From Holophagaceae bacterium (GTDB taxonomy: Bacteria > Acidobacteriota > Holophagae > Holophagales > Holophagaceae), in the NCBI GenBank assembly GCA_025355915.1, contig JANXYT010000377.1, forward strand, positions 1 to 13,307: 13,307 nt of DNA. Direction: 5' to 3'. Position 1 is the stretch's first letter. Each line of letters opens with the position of its first letter. Shown in pieces: positions 1-6,047 of the stretch. Made by a program: the position numbers and the translations under genes. The notes beneath the pieces are model-generated. The model did no database searches, was not told where the DNA came from, and saw nothing but the letters and a program-made list of their open reading frames with translations.

Positions 1-156
1 GGCTTGCGCTGGGTGGCCCGGGGAGACCTCCATGAATTGCCTTTGGGGAATCGGGATCAGCGGCTCAGAGACCTGCTGGATACGCCGGGCCAGGTGCCAC
101 TGGGGGCGCCAGACCTGGCGGAGCTGATCAGAGCTTGTGCAGACCCTTTGGGGTAA
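1..156 (+). CDS. C-terminal fragment of an unidentified protein (5' end outside window)
   Basis: An open frame enters from the left edge in frame 1 and runs 51 codons to TAA at 154-156. Third codon positions are mostly G or C, which supports real coding. The fragment begins GLRWVARGDLHELPLG and ends RACADPLG. The RWV-x3-DL-x2-LPL pattern loosely resembles the C-terminal Nudix-like domain of MutY adenine glycosylases or another Nudix protein, but too little is visible to name it. The gene converges with the GHMP kinase on the other strand and the two coding ends overlap by 29 nt (128-156). No terminator is visible between them. Confidence 0.5.
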   Translation, partial: GLRWVARGDLHELPLGNRDQRLRDLLDTPGQVPLGAPDLAELIRACADPLG

Positions 157-1123
157 TCCTCAGCTCCAGCGGCGGCAGCCCCATGTCCCGCAGCGTGGCT
201 TCGGCCGCCTCGCGCTGCCCGTCTTTCACCACCAGCAGGCAGCAGCCTCCGCCGCCCGCGCCGCAGGGCTTCATGCCGGCGTACCAGCCCTCGCGACGGC
301 CACGGTCGCGCACGGCCCGCATGGCGTCGGTCTCCACGGCGGGGGACATCCGCACCCGGGACCGGCCCTCCCGCTCCAGCAGGTCCGCCACTGCCGCCGG
401 ATCGGAAGGCAGCGCCAGGGCCATGTCCCGGGCGATTTCTCGAATATCGGACAGCGATTGTCGCGTCTGCGTGTCGCCCTCAATGAAGCGCTTGTAGGCC
501 TCCCAGTTCGTCAGGCCGGAGTGATGGGGCTTCCCGGTGTAGAACACCACCAGATCGGCCAACAGGCCGTGGTGGGGTTCGAGTTGTTCCCAGCGCGGGG
601 CGGCACCGTCCCAGTGGAGGGCCAGGGCCCCCCCCAGCGCCGCCGGATAGTAGTCCTGCCAGCCCGTGGGCGTTTGAAGCTCCCTACTTTCCAAGTCACG
701 TAGCATCGGTACTTTGGATGCAAGACCTTCACCGGCTTCCACACCCAGCGCCAGGCCCAGGAGTCCCACCCCCAGACAGGAGGAGACCCCCAGTCCCGAT
801 CCCTGGGGCACGGGGCTATGGATGACCACGGAGGCGGGCGGCACGCCCGAGGCGTCCAGGACCCGCCATACCCAGGAGAGGTCCCGGGGCGGTTCCGTGG
901 GCCAGGTCCGGAAGGAGAGATCCAAACCGAGGTCGCGGCTGGTGATCCTGTGGCCGGGTCGAGTCCGGGACACCTCGATCTCGATCCACAAATCCACGGC
1001 AGCGTTCACGGTGAGGCAGCCGCCCATCATGGCGTAGATGGGCCATAAATCCAGCGTCCCTCCCGCGAAATCAATGCGGACGGGGACGCGCCAGGTTTCC
1101 GAAGTCACGGTGGACCGGTTCAA
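128..1123 (-). CDS. GHMP-family sugar kinase (heptose-7-phosphate kinase / galactokinase-like)
   Basis: The 331-aa protein has the three GHMP kinase motifs in order. Motif 1 is PVRIDFAGGTLDLWP (residues 13-28). Motif 2 is the ATP-binding glycine-rich loop PVPQGSGLGVSS (about 104-115). Motif 3 is MKPCGAGGGGC (about 284-294). GWQDYYPAALGG (154-165) matches the GxQDxxxAAxGG segment of HddA-like heptose kinases, with D157 the likely catalytic base. Phosphorylation of a sugar or sugar phosphate in the cytoplasm, perhaps for cell-surface glycans, is therefore likely; the substrate is not readable. The start used is TTG at 1121-1123, overlapping the cpoB stop as TTGA and so probably translationally coupled. 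A GTG at 1106-1108 (codon 6) is an alternative and still precedes motif 1. Stop is TGA. Confidence 0.85.
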   Translation of the reverse strand: MNRSTVTSETWRVPVRIDFAGGTLDLWPIYAMMGGCLTVNAAVDLWIEIEVSRTRPGHRITSRDLGLDLSFRTWPTEPPRDLSWVWRVLDASGVPPASVVIHSPVPQGSGLGVSSCLGVGLLGLALGVEAGEGLASKVPMLRDLESRELQTPTGWQDYYPAALGGALALHWDGAAPRWEQLEPHHGLLADLVVFYTGKPHHSGLTNWEAYKRFIEGDTQTRQSLSDIREIARDMALALPSDPAAVADLLEREGRSRVRMSPAVETDAMRAVRDRGRREGWYAGMKPCGAGGGGCCLLVVKDGQREAAEATLRDMGLPPLELRITPKGLHKL

Positions 1124-1836
1124 AGGCCCAGGTCACTCAGTTCCTGCTGGGCCGTGCGGGCCTCGGCGCTGCCGGAGAACCCGTCCACCAGCTCGCGGAA
1201 GGCTTTCACGGCGGCAGGCTTGAGCCCCTGCTTGAGAAAACACTGGGCGCGCTTGAGCTTGGCGGGCAGGAACTGGGGGGAGGCCGCGTGGTCCTTGATG
1301 ATCCGGTCGAAGGTGGCCTGGGCTTTGTCGAAGGCGCGCTGGTTGTAGTGGCAGAGCCCGAGGAAGAAGAGGGCCTCGGCTCGCTTCGTGGTCTGGGGGT
1401 AGGTCTTCAGGAAGAGGTCAAGGCCCTCGGCCGCGAGTGGGTAGTTCCCTCGGTTGTAATCCAGCACGGCCGCGTTGAAGGCCCGTTCATCCTCGGCGGA
1501 GACGGCAGCAGAAGGCTGGGGGTCGGCGACCGGCCGGCTGCCGCCCCGGGACTGGCTGTTGAGGCGGTTGTTCAGCACCCGGGTGGTGTCCTGCACCTGC
1601 CGCAGGCTCTCCTGAAGATCCGCCTGGAAGCGGCGGTCCTGGCCGCGAGCCTCGGCCGAAGCCTGCTGGTCCGACTGCGCCCGTTTGTTGCCTTCCTCCA
1701 CCGACTGGCGGAGCTTGAAGACCTCCAGCTTGAGATCTCCCACTTCCTGCTCCACCCGGCGAAGCTGGTCTTCGGAGTTGCAGCCAATGGCGAGCAGCGC
1801 GGCCAGGACGGGAAGCATCATCGTGCGAGTGCTCAT
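1120..1836 (-). CDS. cpoB: CpoB/YbgF-type Tol-Pal coordinator lipoprotein (coiled coil + TPR)
   Basis: The 238-aa product begins with a short hydrophobic signal ending in lipobox LLAIGC, so C19 is the probable lipidation site. N20 follows, not Asp, so outer-membrane sorting is expected under the Lol +2 rule known from enterics. Residues about 20-100 form a charged heptad-like coiled coil, as in YbgF. After a Pro/Ser/Ala linker, about residues 115-235 are tetratricopeptide repeats (FNAAVLDYNRGNYPLAAEGL, AEALFFLGLCHYNQRAFDKA, then a third). In E. coli CpoB links Tol-Pal to septal peptidoglycan synthesis. It follows pal on the same strand after a 75-nt gap holding a terminator-like hairpin. The ATG has a good AGGAG site (1842-1846, 5-nt spacing). 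The E. coli protein is usually periplasmic and not lipidated, so the lipobox is a lineage difference. Confidence 0.88.
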   Translation of the reverse strand: MSTRTMMLPVLAALLAIGCNSEDQLRRVEQEVGDLKLEVFKLRQSVEEGNKRAQSDQQASAEARGQDRRFQADLQESLRQVQDTTRVLNNRLNSQSRGGSRPVADPQPSAAVSAEDERAFNAAVLDYNRGNYPLAAEGLDLFLKTYPQTTKRAEALFFLGLCHYNQRAFDKAQATFDRIIKDHAASPQFLPAKLKRAQCFLKQGLKPAAVKAFRELVDGFSGSAEARTAQQELSDLGL

Positions 1837-1841
1837 GGGGA

Positions 1842-1846
1842 CTCCT
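1842..1846 (-). promoter_or_regulatory. Ribosome binding site of cpoB
   Basis: On the minus strand AGGAG lies 5 nt upstream of the ATG at 1834-1836. It fixes the start and shows cpoB can be translated independently of pal. Confidence 0.7.
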
Positions 1847-1861
1847 GAGTTGTTTCCATCC

Positions 1862-1893
1862 TAAACGAAAAGCGGGGGCGACTGCCCCCGCTT
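1862..1893 (-). terminator. Rho-independent terminator after pal
   Basis: A perfect 10-bp stem (AAGCGGGGGC at 1870-1879 with GCCCCCGCTT at 1884-1893) closes a 4-nt loop. On the minus strand it is followed by a T-rich tail TTTTCGTTT. It starts 18 nt past the pal stop and ends about 25 nt before the cpoB ATG, so it should end or attenuate tolB-pal transcription before cpoB. Confidence 0.75.
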
Positions 1894-1911
1894 CGCGTGA
1901 AATGGGTGAGG

Positions 1912-2643
1912 CTACTTGAGCTTGAACTCGCCGCGGCGGTTCTGGCTCCAGCAGGATTCCTTCGCCTCGGTGCAGAGGGGCTTCTCCTTGCCATAGCTGA
2001 TGGTGGTGAAGCGGGCCTCATCCACACCCAGGGTCTTGAGGTAGGCCAGGGCAGCTGCGGTGCGCTGGTTGCCAAGGGCCAGGTTGTACTCGTTGGTACC
2101 GCGCTCATCGCAGTGGCCTTCGATCTCGAGTTTGCCCGCGGGGAAGGCCTTCATGAAATCGGCGATGCCCTAAAGAATGGCGCGGTCCTTCTCCTTGATC
2201 TCAGCCTTGTCGTAATCGAAGTGGATGGTCTGGAGGGCTGCCTCGGCAGCCTTCTTGAAGGCAGCGGCCTTCTCGGCATCGGCAGTGGCCTTGCGAGCAG
2301 CTTCCTCGGCGGCGATCCGGTCAGCGGCGGCCTTCGCATCGGCGGCGGCCTTGTCGGCAGCGGCCTTCTCGGCAGCAGCCTGATCGGCAGCGGCCTGGTC
2401 AGCCTTGGCCTTGTCCCAACCGTCGTTCCAGCCCTGGATCTTGTGGGGGATTGACTTGGCATCCTTGGCGGTCACATAGGGATTGGTCTCACGGGCTTTC
2501 CCATCCTTGAACGCCTGGTAGCCCTCGTTGAAGGCAGCCTGAGTTTCAGCCTTGATCTCCTCAGCGGTCTTGGGCGGCTTGCAGGCCAGACTGCCAAGGG
2601 TGAGCACGATGGCTGCGGGGACGAGGTAGATTCCGTATCGCAT
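1912..2643 (-). pseudogene. pal: Pal peptidoglycan-associated lipoprotein, interrupted by in-frame TAG at codon 158
   Basis: Read through the internal TAG this is a 243-codon Pal. The signal peptide ends in lipobox LGSLAC (C21). Residues 38-82 hold a GYQA...NPY...GW..GW pattern resembling ribosome modulation factor. Residues about 82-130 are an Ala/Lys/Glu-rich helical linker. The OmpA-like peptidoglycan-binding domain starts at IHFDYDKAEI (about 139-148) and contains the Pal signature GHCDERGTNEYNLALG after the stop. TAG (2170-2172) sits between DRAIL and GIADFMK, where many Pal proteins have Gln, so one C-to-T change from CAG would explain it. Frame and signature are intact on both sides, so any decay is very recent, or the base is a sequencing error, or the codon is suppressed. 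The normal stop is also TAG (1912-1914). A GGAGGA site (2652-2657) precedes the ATG. Pal anchors the outer membrane to peptidoglycan and binds TolB. Confidence 0.88.
2170..2172 (-). other. In-frame amber codon inside pal
   Basis: The minus-strand codons read GCC ATT CTT TAG GGC ATC GCC. The segment upstream ends at codon 157 and the segment downstream continues in the same frame to 1912. The next in-frame ATG (codon 164, 2152-2154) would restart a product without signal peptide, lipidation site or first strand of the OmpA domain, so reinitiation would not give a working Pal. Confidence 0.9.
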
Positions 2644-2651
2644 AGGGTTGT

Positions 2652-2675
2652 TCCTCCAGGATGGGTTTGAGTATA
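2652..2675 (-). promoter_or_regulatory. Possible pal promoter -10 box and Shine-Dalgarno site
   Basis: In the 66-nt tolB-pal gap the minus strand has TATACT (2670-2675), a good -10 match, followed by GGAGGA (2652-2657) 8 nt before the ATG. A TTGGCA (2697-2702) lies 21 nt upstream of the -10, too far for a standard -35, so the promoter is tentative. The ribosome binding site is clear. Confidence 0.4.
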
Positions 2676-2709
2676 GAGGGACCGTACTCAGAGAATTGCC
2701 AATTATTTT

Positions 2710-3990
2710 TCAGCGCCCGCGAATCCACCGGGGGCTCTGGCAACCCCCAAGCTCCGTCAGCCGAACGATCTGGCGACCCGAGAGGTCGGTGGTGAAGATC
2801 TGAGACGAACCGAAGCGATTGCTGGTGAAGACCAGCCGGCGCTCATCAGGGGACCAGGCGGGCGATTCAGAAGTGCTCACACCAGTGGTGATCTGGTAGG
2901 CCTTTCCTTCCCCCAGCTTGTAGACAAAAAGATCGAACTTGCCCTCGAACCGGGACACGTAGGCCACCGTGGCACCGTTGGGACTCCAGGAGGGGCTGGC
3001 GTTGTAGGACCCTTCACCGGTCAGGCGGCGGAGGTTCGAGCCGTCATCCTGCATGAGGAACACCTGGGGGCCACCTTCGCGGTCCGACGTGAACGCAAGC
3101 TGGTTGCCGTTCGGGTTCCAGCTCGGCTCGGTATTGATGCCGTTGCCGTCCGTCAACCGCCGGGCCCGGCCCGCAGCAAGGTCCAGCATCATGATGTCGC
3201 TATTGCCACGGCGGTCGCCCTGCACGAAGGCCAGGCGCTTGCCATCCGGCGACCAGACCGGCGAGGACACCAGGCCGCCTCCACCGCTAGCGGGATACAA
3301 CTTCTCGTGGGGTCCGTCCTTGTGACGCTGACCCCAGATTTCCGGGGAGCCTCCCTTGTAGGTGACGTAGGCCAATCGGCCGTCGGCTGCCACCGTCGGC
3401 GAGAGGGTCAGGCTGCCGTGCCGGGTGAGTTGCAGGAGCCCCGCCCCGTCGCGATCCAGCTGGAAAATCTCCTTCACGCCCGGGGAGACCTGGCGCACGA
3501 ACACGATGCGGCTGGAAGCCACTCCCTTTTCGCCGGTCAGGCGGCCGATCAGATCGTCGGCGAGGTAGTGGGCGAGGTAGCGGAGCGGCACGATCCTGTT
3601 GGCATTGTAGGTGCGCGTGAACACACCTTTTTCGGCCGCAGTGTCCAGGGCGGAGGCCTCCAGCTTGAGATCGCCGTTGGCGGCCTTCGACAGCTTGGTG
3701 TTCAACAACCATTGGGCCCCGGCCTCCTTCCAGGCCGCCAGGGGCGCGGCATCAGCCGGCAACCGTTCCTGAAGCATGGCGATGACACCCGTCTCATCGA
3801 GATCCCGCTTGAGGACCGCTGTGAACTCCATGCGGACCGCAGCCTCGTCCACCCCAGTGACTTTGGGCGAGGTCATGGCCAGCACCAGCTTCGCGCTGCT
3901 GGTGGCGCTCAGCACCACCTCCGTCTGCTGGGCGAAGAGGCCAGAGGCGGCAAGGGCACAAAGAAAGGTCCGAATGAGGAATCGCGACAT
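2710..3990 (-). CDS. tolB: TolB, periplasmic beta-propeller of the Tol-Pal system
   Basis: The ATG at 3988-3990 opens a Sec signal peptide (MSRFLIRTFLCALAASGLFA, cleavage probably after residue 20). A GGAG site lies 6-7 nt before it; reading further upstream would add 25 unlikely residues encoded by a palindrome. The mature 406-aa protein has an N-terminal domain (about 25-150; VVLSATSSAKLVLAM, then LARYLAHYL-like segments) and a C-terminal six-bladed propeller of WD40-like repeats. The blades are marked by WSPDGKRLAF, WNPNGNQLAF, WSPNGATVAY and WSPDERRLVF. TolB shuttles between Pal and TolA in the periplasm during outer-membrane constriction. Length matches the family. pal follows 66 nt downstream. 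The genes for TolQ, TolR and TolA are not in the window, so the usual tolQRAB-pal-cpoB cluster is split or rearranged. Confidence 0.93.
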   Translation of the reverse strand: MSRFLIRTFLCALAASGLFAQQTEVVLSATSSAKLVLAMTSPKVTGVDEAAVRMEFTAVLKRDLDETGVIAMLQERLPADAAPLAAWKEAGAQWLLNTKLSKAANGDLKLEASALDTAAEKGVFTRTYNANRIVPLRYLAHYLADDLIGRLTGEKGVASSRIVFVRQVSPGVKEIFQLDRDGAGLLQLTRHGSLTLSPTVAADGRLAYVTYKGGSPEIWGQRHKDGPHEKLYPASGGGGLVSSPVWSPDGKRLAFVQGDRRGNSDIMMLDLAAGRARRLTDGNGINTEPSWNPNGNQLAFTSDREGGPQVFLMQDDGSNLRRLTGEGSYNASPSWSPNGATVAYVSRFEGKFDLFVYKLGEGKAYQITTGVSTSESPAWSPDERRLVFTSNRFGSSQIFTTDLSGRQIVRLTELGGCQSPRWIRGR

Positions 3991-4006
3991 GGAATCTCCG
4001 GGCCTG

Positions 4007-4058
4007 GGGTCTGTTTTCAAATTGGGAGTGAGTCGCACCCCAATTTGAAAACAAACCC
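4007..4058. repeat. Long palindromic element between the Nudix gene and tolB
   Basis: The arms TGTTTTCAAATTGGG (4012-4026) and CCCAATTTGAAAACA (4039-4053) are a perfect 15-bp inverted repeat around a 12-nt loop. After one mismatch (4011/4054) the pairing continues for 4 bp to 4007/4058. The arms are AT-rich against a GC-rich background. There is no T-tract after the hairpin on the minus strand, so it is a poor terminator. The GGGGTCTG...-type outer arm recalls dispersed REP-like palindromes mobilised by RAYT transposases in other bacteria; that comparison is from memory and unverified. It could equally be an operator or an mRNA structure upstream of tolB. Confidence 0.8.
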
Positions 4059-4076
4059 TGAACATTCTTCAGCCTA

Positions 4077-4469
4077 TCAGAACGGAAGGAGGGAGCCGGG
4101 TCGCCCCTCCGCCCCCTGCGCCATCAGATCGAGCAACGCGACATTCATCGGGGGAATGGGCAGACGGAGCATCTCCTCCGCCGTGAACCAGCCCCAGGCC
4201 AGATCGGTGCAGGGAGCTCCTTCCGCATCCACCAGGAAGGGGTGGAGGCGGAGCACCCCTTCGAGGATCGGCCCTGGCCGGGCCACCCGGAGGACGATGC
4301 CCGCCTCTTCCAGGAGCTCCCGACCCAGGGCTTCCCCGGGCGTCTCGCCTTCTTCGACCTTTCCTCCCGGGAATTCCCAAAGGCCGGGCAGTACTGGATT
4401 GGCTGGATCGCGCCGCTGGAGGAACCAGCGCTCGCCGCGCCGGATCAAAGCCAGGGCCACGTCCGTCAT
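4077..4469 (-). CDS. Nudix hydrolase, MutT-like (8-oxo-dGTP diphosphatase type)
   Basis: The 130-aa protein begins MTDVALALIRRGERWFLQRR, typical of MutT, and carries a complete Nudix box: G36-x5-E42-x7-R50-E51-L-x-E54-E55-x-G57-I58. The box binds Mg2+ and catalyses nucleoside diphosphate-x hydrolysis; the MutT-like N-terminus and LPGLWEFPGGK suggest cleaning of oxidised dGTP from the nucleotide pool. The start ATG (4467-4469) overlaps the rnhB stop as ATGA, so the two are co-transcribed and probably translationally coupled. An in-frame upstream extension of 27 residues lies inside rnhB in another frame and looks unlike a protein. The exact substrate is inferred. Confidence 0.88.
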   Translation of the reverse strand: MTDVALALIRRGERWFLQRRDPANPVLPGLWEFPGGKVEEGETPGEALGRELLEEAGIVLRVARPGPILEGVLRLHPFLVDAEGAPCTDLAWGWFTAEEMLRLPIPPMNVALLDLMAQGAEGRPGSLLPF

Positions 4470-5290
4470 TCGGCCTCCCTGGCCGGATCTATCGTGAGGG
4501 CCAGCTGGGCCAGACGGTCCGCGTAACGCCGCCGCAGCGTCTCGACCCACACCAATTTCAGGTGGCCGTATGAAGGCCGAAGTTCCCGTTCGACCCAGTC
4601 CCGGAGCCCGGCCACCGAGTCGCAGCGGTCGAGGCTGTGGTACAGCGCGTCGCGCAACTCCTCATCCAAATGCTGCCCTGCTGCCACGGGCGCATAACTG
4701 ATGCGGTGGACCGGGCTCACGCCAAGTTCCGCCAGCCGCGCCCGGTGCAGGGCTGTGCCGTAGCCCTTGTGCTGGCCAAAGCCATAGCCAGGATGTGCCT
4801 CGTCCATGGCGATCATCACCGCGTCCCGGTGAGCCTTGGCCAGGATGCTGGCGGCCCCGATGGCGCAGCTGAGAGCGTCCCCGTCCACCACCAGGCGCTC
4901 GGGCAGACCCGTTCTTGGTCCACGGTTGCCATCAATGAAGAGGATCCGAGGCCGCAGAGCCAGATTCGCCACGGATTGTCGCATCGCCATCATCGTGGCC
5001 TCGAGGATGTTCTCCCGGTCGATGGCCATGGAATCGATCTCCGCGATGCCATAGGCAGGAAGGATGGCCTTCAGCTCCGCCGCCAGCGCCTCGCGCCGTT
5101 CAGGTTTCAGCTGCTTGCTGTCCCTTACCCCCCTCAGCACATGGCCCCACTTGTGGACCGTTGGCGCATTCATAACCGCGCAGGCAGCCACCACCGGCCC
5201 CGCCCAGGCGCCCCGCCCCGCCTCGTCCACGCCCCCCCAGGCCACCCCGGGTGGCACATTGCCGAGGTCCCAGTCGAGGGGATTGATCAT
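4466..5290 (-). CDS. rnhB: Ribonuclease HII
   Basis: The 274-aa protein has the RNase HII catalytic set: D22 and E23 in VDEAGRG, D120 in ILFIDGNRG, and D156 in ILAKAHRD. It also has GYGFGQHKGYGT and SPVHRISYAPV, both family hallmarks. It cuts RNA in RNA/DNA hybrids and removes single ribonucleotides from DNA. It is longer than the usual ~200 aa because of a C-terminal tail of about 65 residues (after about 205), rich in Arg, Leu and Trp and not recognised. It heads a two-gene unit with the Nudix hydrolase (ATGA overlap), both acting against wrong nucleotides. No clear Shine-Dalgarno precedes the ATG. A TAGCTT box lies exactly 6 nt upstream and a heptamer array lies just above it. Confidence 0.93.
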   Translation of the reverse strand: MINPLDWDLGNVPPGVAWGGVDEAGRGAWAGPVVAACAVMNAPTVHKWGHVLRGVRDSKQLKPERREALAAELKAILPAYGIAEIDSMAIDRENILEATMMAMRQSVANLALRPRILFIDGNRGPRTGLPERLVVDGDALSCAIGAASILAKAHRDAVMIAMDEAHPGYGFGQHKGYGTALHRARLAELGVSPVHRISYAPVAAGQHLDEELRDALYHSLDRCDSVAGLRDWVERELRPSYGHLKLVWVETLRRRYADRLAQLALTIDPAREAE

Positions 5291-5296
5291 GGCTCA

Positions 5297-5327
5297 AAGC
5301 TATCAGCTATCGGCCATCAGCTGTCAG
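5297..5327 (-). promoter_or_regulatory. Candidate rnhB promoter (possibly leaderless)
   Basis: On the minus strand TAGCTT (5297-5302) ends 6 nt before the rnhB ATG, the spacing expected if transcription starts at the ATG. CTGACA (5322-5327), 5 of 6 to TTGACA, lies 19 nt upstream of that box, or 17 nt upstream of the overlapping GATAGC. The CTGACA is supplied by a unit of the heptamer array. Confidence 0.4.
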
Positions 5328-5335
5328 CCATCGTG
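5301..5335 (+). repeat. Degenerate heptamer tandem array, consensus YATCAGC
   Basis: Five consecutive 7-mers read TATCAGC, TATCGGC, CATCAGC, TGTCAGC, CATCGTG (5301-5335). AGCTGTCAGC (5319-5328) also has an inverted copy GCTGACAGCT at 5354-5363 with a 25-nt loop. The array fills most of the 76-nt gap between the glycosyltransferase stop and the rnhB start. Confidence 0.7.
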
Positions 5336-5366
5336 GGTGCGAATCCGTTGAGAGCTGACAGCTCAT

Positions 5367-6047
5367 TCAGCACTTCAGCGATTCCCACGCGATGAGCCAG
5401 GTGTCCATCACCCCGCGAAAATGGCTCCTCGGCGGCCCAGGCCGATAGATGGCCTGGATGGGGATGTGGGCCCAGCGCAACTTCCAATCGGCGGCCTTCA
5501 TGGCGATCTCCATCTCGATGGCAAAGCCTGTGGTGCGGAGATCCAGGCGATCCAGCACCTTCTTGCGGATCATGCGGAAGCCGCTCTGGCTGTCCTCCCA
5601 GGTCACGCCTGCGATGCGGCCCAAGGTCCAGGTGCCCAGCGCGTTGGTGCGCCAGCGTTTGGCTGGGATCTTCGCCCGGTCCAGAAACCGGGAGCCGATG
5701 AGGAAGTCCGTGTCCGGGTGGGCAGAGAGATGCTCCAAGAACCGCTGGAGGTCTGCGGGATCGTGCTGGCCGTCCGCATCCAGGAAGAGGTAGAAATCAA
5801 AATCATCCGGACGAACGCGCGCGATGCCCGCGCGCAGGGCCTGGCCCTTCCCCCCGCCCTGCCCGCCCTGCCCGCCTTCGAGGCGCAGCACTTCGGCGCC
5901 GGCCGCGGCAGCCATCCTGCCGGTGCCATCCGTGGAACCATCGTCCACCACCAGGACGCGGTGGAGGCCGAAGGGCTTCAGCCCGTCCAGCACGGCCCCG
6001 ATCTGATCCGCTTCGTTCTGGGCGGCGAGAACTGCGGCTATTTTCAC
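5367..6047 (-). CDS. Family 2 glycosyltransferase (dolichyl/polyprenyl-phosphate mannosyltransferase-like)
   Basis: The 226-aa protein has a GT-A fold of family GT2: AAVLAAQNEADQIGAVL at the N-terminus, VVDDGSTDGT (33-42) for nucleotide-sugar binding, and the metal-binding DxD in FLDADGQHDP (D90, D92). SQSGFRMIRKKVL and TGFAIEMEIAMKA follow, as in DPM1-like and ArnC/GtrB-type enzymes. There is no C-terminal transmembrane segment, so it is probably cytosolic or peripheral. A Gly/Gln repeat (GGQGGQGGG, 58-66) expands the loop before the conserved GKG. It starts with GTG (6045-6047), overlapping the peptidase stop as GTGA. The role may be glycosylation of a polyprenyl carrier or an envelope polymer; donor and acceptor are not readable. 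Confidence 0.85.
   Translation of the reverse strand: MKIAAVLAAQNEADQIGAVLDGLKPFGLHRVLVVDDGSTDGTGRMAAAAGAEVLRLEGGQGGQGGGKGQALRAGIARVRPDDFDFYLFLDADGQHDPADLQRFLEHLSAHPDTDFLIGSRFLDRAKIPAKRWRTNALGTWTLGRIAGVTWEDSQSGFRMIRKKVLDRLDLRTTGFAIEMEIAMKAADWKLRWAHIPIQAIYRPGPPRSHFRGVMDTWLIAWESLKC
5853..5877 (+). repeat. In-frame 9-bp tandem repeat within the glycosyltransferase
   Basis: The 9-mer CCCGCCCTG occurs at 5853-5861 and 5862-5870, followed by a partial copy to 5877. On the coding strand it encodes repeated Gln-Gly-Gly, so unit gain or loss keeps the frame. Confidence 0.75.

Noticed and set aside
1912..2154. Separate 80-aa gene starting MKAFPAGKLEIEG
   Set aside because: It is the in-frame continuation of pal after the amber codon and contains the second part of the OmpA domain. 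It has no ribosome site of its own.
2170..2172. Pyrrolysine or global amber recoding
   Set aside because: TAG is used as the ordinary stop of pal itself, of elbB and of the gene ending at 10616, and no Pyl genes are present in the window.
2270..2400. Nucleotide tandem repeat or CRISPR-like array within pal
   Set aside because: The repeated GGCAGCGGCCTTC-like units reflect the Ala/Lys-rich helical linker of the lipoprotein. There are no uniform repeats with distinct spacers.
4012..4053. Rho-independent terminator of the Nudix gene
   Set aside because: The stem is strong, but no T-run follows on the minus strand, and the arms are AT-rich rather than GC-rich at the base.
3991..4065. N-terminal extension of TolB beginning MFRVCFQIG
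   Set aside because: It is encoded by the palindrome, precedes a clean signal peptide, and the ATG at 3990 has a good ribosome site.
3307..4497. 396-aa plus-strand open frame opposite tolB and the Nudix gene
   Set aside because: It lies antisense to tolB and the Nudix gene, which have strong family motifs. Its sequence is low-complexity and crosses the palindrome; long antisense frames are common in GC-rich DNA.
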